From NCBI GenBank assembly GCA_027307335.1, contig DAHUXD010000044.1, forward strand, positions 1 through 64,000: a DNA stretch of 64,000 bases, read 5' to 3'. Shown piece after piece: positions 59,635 through 64,000 of the stretch. Every line of letters starts with the position of its first letter. Position 1 is the first letter of the stretch. Origin of the DNA: Acidobacteriota bacterium (GTDB lineage Bacteria > Acidobacteriota > Thermoanaerobaculia > UBA5066 > Gp7-AA6). Under the pieces are notes generated by a model. It was not told the DNA's origin. It did not search any database and worked only from the letters and a program-made list of their open reading frames with translations. Both the position numbers and the translations under genes were made by a program.

Positions 59635-61953
59635 ATGAGCGCCTTGCCTCCGGGGTCGTACCCCGGGAATCCGTCCCTGCCGAAAGAGGTCCGGGACAAG
59701 ATCCTCTCCACCTTCCGGCACACGCTGAACCTCTACAAGGAGGGGAAGTCCGAGGATTGCCTCATCGGCTGCGACTTCATCCTCAAGATGGATCCCCGAT
59801 TCGCGCCGGCCCGCCAGCTGATGGAGAAGGCCAGGAACCCGGCGAGCGAAGTCGACGTCGCCGGCCTCGAGGCCCTCGTCGCCGAGGCTCCCGTCCGCGC
59901 GGAGCGGTCGTCTTCCCCCGAGACCGACCGGCTCCTCGTGCGCGCCGCGGAGAGCTTCAACACCCGGGACTTCGACGCGGCGATCGCCTCGGCCGAGCAG
60001 GTGCTCCAGGTGCTGCCCGGCAATCAGGACGCGTCCGAGATCCTCCGGAAGGCCCGCGAGCGCAAGGGGGCGCAGCCCCAGTTCGAGGCCGCCCGGCAGC
60101 GCGCGATCGCGGCGCTCGATGCACGCCGCAACGGCGAGGCACAGGCAGCGCTCGAGAAGATGCGGTCCCTCGACGCCGACCATCCCGCGGTGGCGCTCCT
60201 CGAGCGGCGGCTCGCGAAACCCGCCGCGGAACCCGCGGCCGAGATCGGCGAGTCGACCAATCCGGGCCTCGAACCCCGCCCGACGGGCGGCGCGCCCAAG
60301 CCGGCGCCGCCTCCGCCGCCGCGGTTTCACGAAGAGCCGGCCGGCGGGCTCGGGGACCTCTCCCTCGATTCGCTCTCGCTCGACGACGACAGCTCGTCCG
60401 TGGTGCCGCCGCCGCCCGACATGGGCGCGTCGGCCGGCGGCCCGCTTTCGGACTTGTCGTTCTCCGATTCGCCCGCGCCGGCGAGCGACCGCTCCACCCA
60501 CGACTCGGTCCCCGGCGCCCCGAATCTCTGGAGCGACGCTCCGACGGACGGCGACCCCGGAGGTCTGTCGCTCGACATGTCCGCCGCGGAGCCGATCGCA
60601 CCGGCGCCGGCCTTCGGGGGACCTCCTCCGCCGTCGGCCGCGGCTCCCGAACCGCCGTCGCAGCAGCAGGAGATCGCCTCCCTGCTCGAGCGCGGCGACA
60701 CGGCCGCTCACGCGGGCAACCGGCAGCAGGCGATCGAGATCTGGTCGCGCATCTTCCTGATCGACATCAACAATGCCGAGGCCGTCGGGCGCATCGAGAA
60801 GGCGCGTCAGGAGATGGCCGAAGGCAACAAGCGCATCGTCGAGAGCCTGAAGCGGGGCCGCGAGGCCTTCGAGGCCGGCGACTTCACGGCCGCCCGCGAG
60901 GCCTTCCTGCAGGTGCTCGCGCTCGACGAGACCGACGCCACCGCCCGCTCGTACCTCGACCGCATCGAGACGGAGCTCGCGCGCCCGTCCTCGGGCCTCG
61001 ACCTCGCGAAGAAGACGCCGCAGTCCGACATCCTCTCGGAGGAGATGGCCGATGCGGCCGCGATCGAGGATGCGCCCGAGGAGGCGCCCCACGCCGCCGA
61101 GATCGAAACTCCGGCCCGCCCCGAGAGGCCCCGGCGGGCGCCGCTCGACCGTCGCTTCGTCGCCGCGCTCGGCGCGGCCTTCCTGCTCGCGATCCTCGTC
61201 GGCGGCTATTTGATGCTGCGGGGCCGCCACGCGCCCGAAGCGGCGTCGCCCACCGCGGACGGCGGCGCGTCCCTCGAGCATGCGACCGCGCTCTTTCGCG
61301 ACGGCAAGATCCCCGAGACCATCGCCGAGCTGAAGCGGATCCCCCGCGGCCATCCCGACTACGCGCGGGCGCAGAAGCTGCTCGCGTCCCTGACCAAGAA
61401 GGGCGCCGACTCCGCCGCGCCGGCGACGGGCGAGGCGGGAGCGCCGCCCGAGAAGCCGGAAGCGCCGGTCGCGGGTCCGCCGCCCGAGGCGGTCCACCAG
61501 AGGCAGGAGGCGGAGAAGGCGCTGGCGGAGAAGCGGTACATCGACGCGCTCACCGCCTTCAACCTCGCCGCGCCCGCATTCGAGAAGGACCCGACGTTCG
61601 CGCAGTCGCTCGGCGCGGCTTCGGAGAAGGTCAGCGAGTTGACGCCGGCGGTCAAGCTCTACAACGAGGGCGAGTACGAGACCGCGATTCCGATCCTCTG
61701 GCGCATCTTCCAGGCGGATCGGGAGAACCAGGACGCCCGCTCGTACCTGCTGCGCTGCTACTACAACGAGGGCATCGGGCAGCTGCAGAACGGCCTCTAC
61801 GCGAAGGCCGCCGACAGCTTCAAGGAAGTCATCGCGATCGATCCTTCGGACGCGGACGCGACGCGCCACGAGAAGTTCGCCCAGCACTACGCCAAGGGCG
61901 ACCTGGACCTGATGGGCCGCATCTACGTGCGCCACGTCCAGCAGAGACCATAG
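59635..61953 (+). CDS. TPR-rich membrane protein of unknown function
   Basis: About 772 residues from ATG 59635 (GTG 59626 is an alternative). N-terminal soluble part with TPR-like helices (DKILSTFRHTLNLYKEGKSE, LLVRAAESFNTRDFDAAIAS). A Pro/Ser/Asp-rich disordered stretch lies near 200-340. More TPRs follow (LLERGDTAAHAGNRQQAIEI). One membrane helix lies near 510-530 (FVAALGAAFLLAILVGGYLML). Outside it are further TPRs (KYIDALTAFNLA-like, LYNEGEYETAIPILWRIF, LYAKAADSFKEVIAIDPSD). The topology is a cytoplasmic N-terminus and an exported C-terminal TPR domain. It is co-oriented with the RDD gene, 8 nt before it, so they probably work together at the membrane. No enzyme motif. Confidence 0.8.
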   Translation: MSALPPGSYPGNPSLPKEVRDKILSTFRHTLNLYKEGKSEDCLIGCDFILKMDPRFAPARQLMEKARNPASEVDVAGLEALVAEAPVRAERSSSPETDRLLVRAAESFNTRDFDAAIASAEQVLQVLPGNQDASEILRKARERKGAQPQFEAARQRAIAALDARRNGEAQAALEKMRSLDADHPAVALLERRLAKPAAEPAAEIGESTNPGLEPRPTGGAPKPAPPPPPRFHEEPAGGLGDLSLDSLSLDDDSSSVVPPPPDMGASAGGPLSDLSFSDSPAPASDRSTHDSVPGAPNLWSDAPTDGDPGGLSLDMSAAEPIAPAPAFGGPPPPSAAAPEPPSQQQEIASLLERGDTAAHAGNRQQAIEIWSRIFLIDINNAEAVGRIEKARQEMAEGNKRIVESLKRGREAFEAGDFTAAREAFLQVLALDETDATARSYLDRIETELARPSSGLDLAKKTPQSDILSEEMADAAAIEDAPEEAPHAAEIETPARPERPRRAPLDRRFVAALGAAFLLAILVGGYLMLRGRHAPEAASPTADGGASLEHATALFRDGKIPETIAELKRIPRGHPDYARAQKLLASLTKKGADSAAPATGEAGAPPEKPEAPVAGPPPEAVHQRQEAEKALAEKRYIDALTAFNLAAPAFEKDPTFAQSLGAASEKVSELTPAVKLYNEGEYETAIPILWRIFQADRENQDARSYLLRCYYNEGIGQLQNGLYAKAADSFKEVIAIDPSDADATRHEKFAQHYAKGDLDLMGRIYVRHVQQRP

Positions 61954-61961
61954 GGGACGGC

Positions 61962-62477
61962 ATGGTCGAACCGGATTCGGCCGCACGGCTCGAGGACTTC
62001 CCGCTCCAGGCGGAGGGCGGGCCCGAACGCTCGCCGCTCTTTCCCACGGCGGAGCCACCGTCCCTCGGCGCCTTGGGCGCGCCGCTGCTGCCCCGTTTCT
62101 ACGCGGCGGCGGCCGACGCGGCCGTCGTGATCCTGCTGACCGCCATCGCGATCCTCGCGGCGCGGCTCGGCACGGGCCGCAGCCCGCGCGGCGCGGGTCT
62201 CCTATGGGCGATCGCGTTCATGGTCTACCTCTCCGCCGTCACGACGGTCCTGCCGCTCGTGCTGTTCGGGCGCACCATCGGCATGGCCCTGTCGGACCTC
62301 TCGGCTCGCGACGACGACTCCGGCGCCGGCCTCGATCCCGCCGCGGCCCTGCGACGCTGGGCGGGCACGCTCGCCACGGCCGCGACGGGAGGGCTCGTCC
62401 TCCTCGCGACCCGCCGCAACCCCGACCGCCCCACGCCGGCCGACCGTCTCTCCGGGTATCCTCTCTCGCTTGACTAG
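61962..62477 (+). CDS. RDD family membrane protein
   Basis: About 171 residues from ATG 61962. After a 35-residue soluble N-terminus comes GAPLLPRFYAAAADAAVVIL, the RDD-like Arg/Asp helix start. Then follow a second helix (LLWAIAFMVYLSAVTTVLPLVL), GRTIGMALSDLSAR and a third hydrophobic segment (WAGTLATAATGGLVLLAT). RDD proteins are small inner-membrane proteins, some tied to Na+/H+ transport. The C-terminus RRNPDRPTPADRLSG is typical. It overlaps the NAD synthetase start by 8 nt. Confidence 0.78.
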   Translation: MVEPDSAARLEDFPLQAEGGPERSPLFPTAEPPSLGALGAPLLPRFYAAAADAAVVILLTAIAILAARLGTGRSPRGAGLLWAIAFMVYLSAVTTVLPLVLFGRTIGMALSDLSARDDDSGAGLDPAAALRRWAGTLATAATGGLVLLATRRNPDRPTPADRLSGYPLSLD

Positions 62478-64000
62478 CCGACGCGCCCCGCTCCGCATCG
62501 CGGTCGCGCAGATCGACACGACCATCGGCGACTTCGAAGGCAACGCCGAGAAGATCGTCGCGCACGGACGCCGCGCCGAGGCGGCGGACGCCGACCTCGT
62601 TCTCTTCCCCGAGCTCGCCGTCTGCGGCTATCCGCCGCGGGACCTCGTCGAGCGCGCGTCCTTCGTCGCCGCAACCGAGCGGGCGGCCGACCGGATCGCG
62701 CAGGCGTCGGGCGACGCCACCTGGGTCTTCGGCGCCCTCGCCGCGAACCCGGGCGCGAGGGGCCGGCGCGTCTTCAACATCGCCGTCGCGGCGCGGCGGG
62801 GACGGCGGGTCGCCGTCTACCGCAAGCGGCTTCTGCCGACCTACGACGTCTTCGACGAGGGACGCTTCTTTCAGCCCGGCAACCGGCCCTGCGTCCTGCG
62901 GGTCGCCGGACGCCGCGTCGCCGTGACGATCTGCGAGGACATCTGGAACGACAAGGCATTCTGGAAGCGGCCCCTCTACGACACGGATCCGGTGGCGGAG
63001 CTGAAGCCGCTTGCGCTCGACGCGCACGTGAACATCTCGGCGTCGCCGTACACGCTCGGCAAGAACCGGTTGCGCCGCCGCATGATGCAGAGCATCGCGA
63101 AGCGCACCGGCGTGCCCCTCGTGCACTGCAATCTGGTGGGCGGGAACGACAGCCTCGTCTTCGACGGCGCGTCCACGGCCTTCGACGCCCGCGGGCGCCT
63201 CGTCGGAGCGGGGCGCCGGTTCGAGGAAGACTTCTGGACGATCGACGTGCCGGGCGGGCGCGGACCCGAGGCGCCGGAACTGCCCGCGATCCAGGGGCTC
63301 CGCCGCGCGCTCGTGGTGGCGCTCGCCGACTATGCGCGCAAGTGCGGATTCCGGAGCGCCGTGCTCGGACTCTCGGGCGGCATCGACTCCGCGGTGACCG
63401 CGGCCCTCGCCGTCGACGCGCTCGGCGCCGAACGCGTGCTCGGCGTCGCGATGCCGGGGCCCTACTCGTCCGAGGGGAGCCTGCGGGACGCGAAGGACCT
63501 CGCCGAACGACTCCGGATTCGCTTCGCGGTGGTCCCGATCGGGGACGTGCTCGCGGCGTACGGACGGACGCTCGCGGAGCTCCTCGGCGTCGAGAGCCCC
63601 TCGCCCACGGAGGAGAACCTGCAGGCGCGCATCCGGGGCGCCATCCTGATGGCGCTCTCCAACCGGTTCGGCTACCTGGTGCTCTCGACCGGCAACAAAT
63701 CGGAGATCGCCGTCGGCTACTGCACGCTCTATGGCGACATGGCCGGCGGCTACGCGCTCCTGTCGGACGTGCCGAAGACGCTCGTCTACGAGCTCGCCGC
63801 CGAGATCAACGCGGACGCCGAGCGCATCCCGAGGGCGTCGATCGAGAAGGAACCCTCGGCGGAGCTCCGGCCCGACCAGCGCGACTCCGACTCCCTTCCG
63901 CCGTACGAGCGGCTCGATCCCCTCATCGACGCGCTCGTCGACCGCGCGCTCCCCATCGCCGAGGCGGCCCGGAAGACGAAGACTCCGCTCGACGTCGCCG
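62470..64000 (+). CDS. nadE: glutamine-dependent NAD+ synthetase (partial)
   Basis: 510 residues are visible; the gene runs off the window edge. It starts at TTG 62470, inside the RDD gene end. The N-terminal nitrilase-type amidase shows FPELAVCGYPPRD (catalytic Glu), YRKRLLPTYDVFDEG (Lys) and ICEDIWND (Cys). The synthetase domain has the PP-loop GLSGGIDSAVTAALAVD near 298, SPTEENLQARIRGAILMALS, LSTGNKSEIAVGYCTLYGDM and KEPSAELRPDQRDSDSLPPY. It converts deamido-NAD to NAD with glutamine as nitrogen donor. Usual length is about 540-680, so most of the protein is present. Confidence 0.95.
   Translation, partial: MTSRRAPLRIAVAQIDTTIGDFEGNAEKIVAHGRRAEAADADLVLFPELAVCGYPPRDLVERASFVAATERAADRIAQASGDATWVFGALAANPGARGRRVFNIAVAARRGRRVAVYRKRLLPTYDVFDEGRFFQPGNRPCVLRVAGRRVAVTICEDIWNDKAFWKRPLYDTDPVAELKPLALDAHVNISASPYTLGKNRLRRRMMQSIAKRTGVPLVHCNLVGGNDSLVFDGASTAFDARGRLVGAGRRFEEDFWTIDVPGGRGPEAPELPAIQGLRRALVVALADYARKCGFRSAVLGLSGGIDSAVTAALAVDALGAERVLGVAMPGPYSSEGSLRDAKDLAERLRIRFAVVPIGDVLAAYGRTLAELLGVESPSPTEENLQARIRGAILMALSNRFGYLVLSTGNKSEIAVGYCTLYGDMAGGYALLSDVPKTLVYELAAEINADAERIPRASIEKEPSAELRPDQRDSDSLPPYERLDPLIDALVDRALPIAEAARKTKTPLDVA

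Overview
High-GC Gram-negative chromosome segment, most likely from the Acidobacteriota. The lineage call is an inference. It rests on an 804-residue MacB/FtsX-type permease of the acidobacterial duplicated orphan permease kind, on three large Ser/Thr kinases with TolB-like/TPR or beta-propeller sensor tails, and on lpxC and AsmA/YdbH-like genes, which imply an LPS outer membrane. A Thermoanaerobaculia-like relative is possible but unproven. No phage, integrase, insertion sequence or CRISPR array was seen. One tRNA (Lys-CTT) is present.

Layout. 0-4.4 kb: a truncated isochorismatase/ALDH-like fusion overlapping an isocitrate/isopropylmalate dehydrogenase homologue, then the permease. 4.5-4.9 kb: a small secreted thioredoxin-fold protein whose UxxC motif is encoded by an in-frame TGA followed by a SECIS-like hairpin, so a probable selenoprotein. 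4.9-16.1 kb: two receptor-like Ser/Thr kinases flanking a cyclic-nucleotide-type sensor histidine kinase and a response regulator-thioredoxin reductase fusion. 16.1-20.1 kb: a translationally coupled SDR-GH95 fucosidase-SDR operon. 20.2-24.8 kb: a secreted repeat protein with cysteine-containing SLH-like repeats, a RES-Xre toxin-antitoxin pair with a clear operator, a VIT1/CCC1-type transporter and a short eRF1-like protein.

25-42 kb: a stress and envelope region with a DUF748 protein, a DUF4197 protein, an NAD(P)-binding/DUF2867 protein, a two-domain and a one-domain universal stress protein, a response regulator, a third Ser/Thr kinase, a P-type ATPase and C-terminal remains of what look like two further P-type ATPases. 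42-48.6 kb: tRNA-Lys, a ThiS-like protein coupled to an unknown protein, tryptophanase, a small secreted protein and uvrA. 48.7-56.5 kb: a Gly-rich/Thr-Pro repeat surface protein, MarC, a REC-PAS-GGDEF-EAL protein and a ferritin-like protein. 56.5-64 kb: a GNAT acetyltransferase, smpB, lpxC, glutamate formiminotransferase, a TPR membrane protein, an RDD protein and the start of glutamine-dependent NAD synthetase.

How the genes fit together. Much of the window is sensing and redox: kinases, a two-component pair, c-di-GMP turnover, USPs and a selenoprotein. The fucosidase operon suggests fucosyl-glycan use. Many genes carry a TANNNT -10-like hexamer only 6-10 nt before the start codon, which suggests frequent leaderless transcription. 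Overlaps of ATGA, GTGA or CTGA type couple many pairs. All functional calls are by reading motifs and order; no database search was possible.
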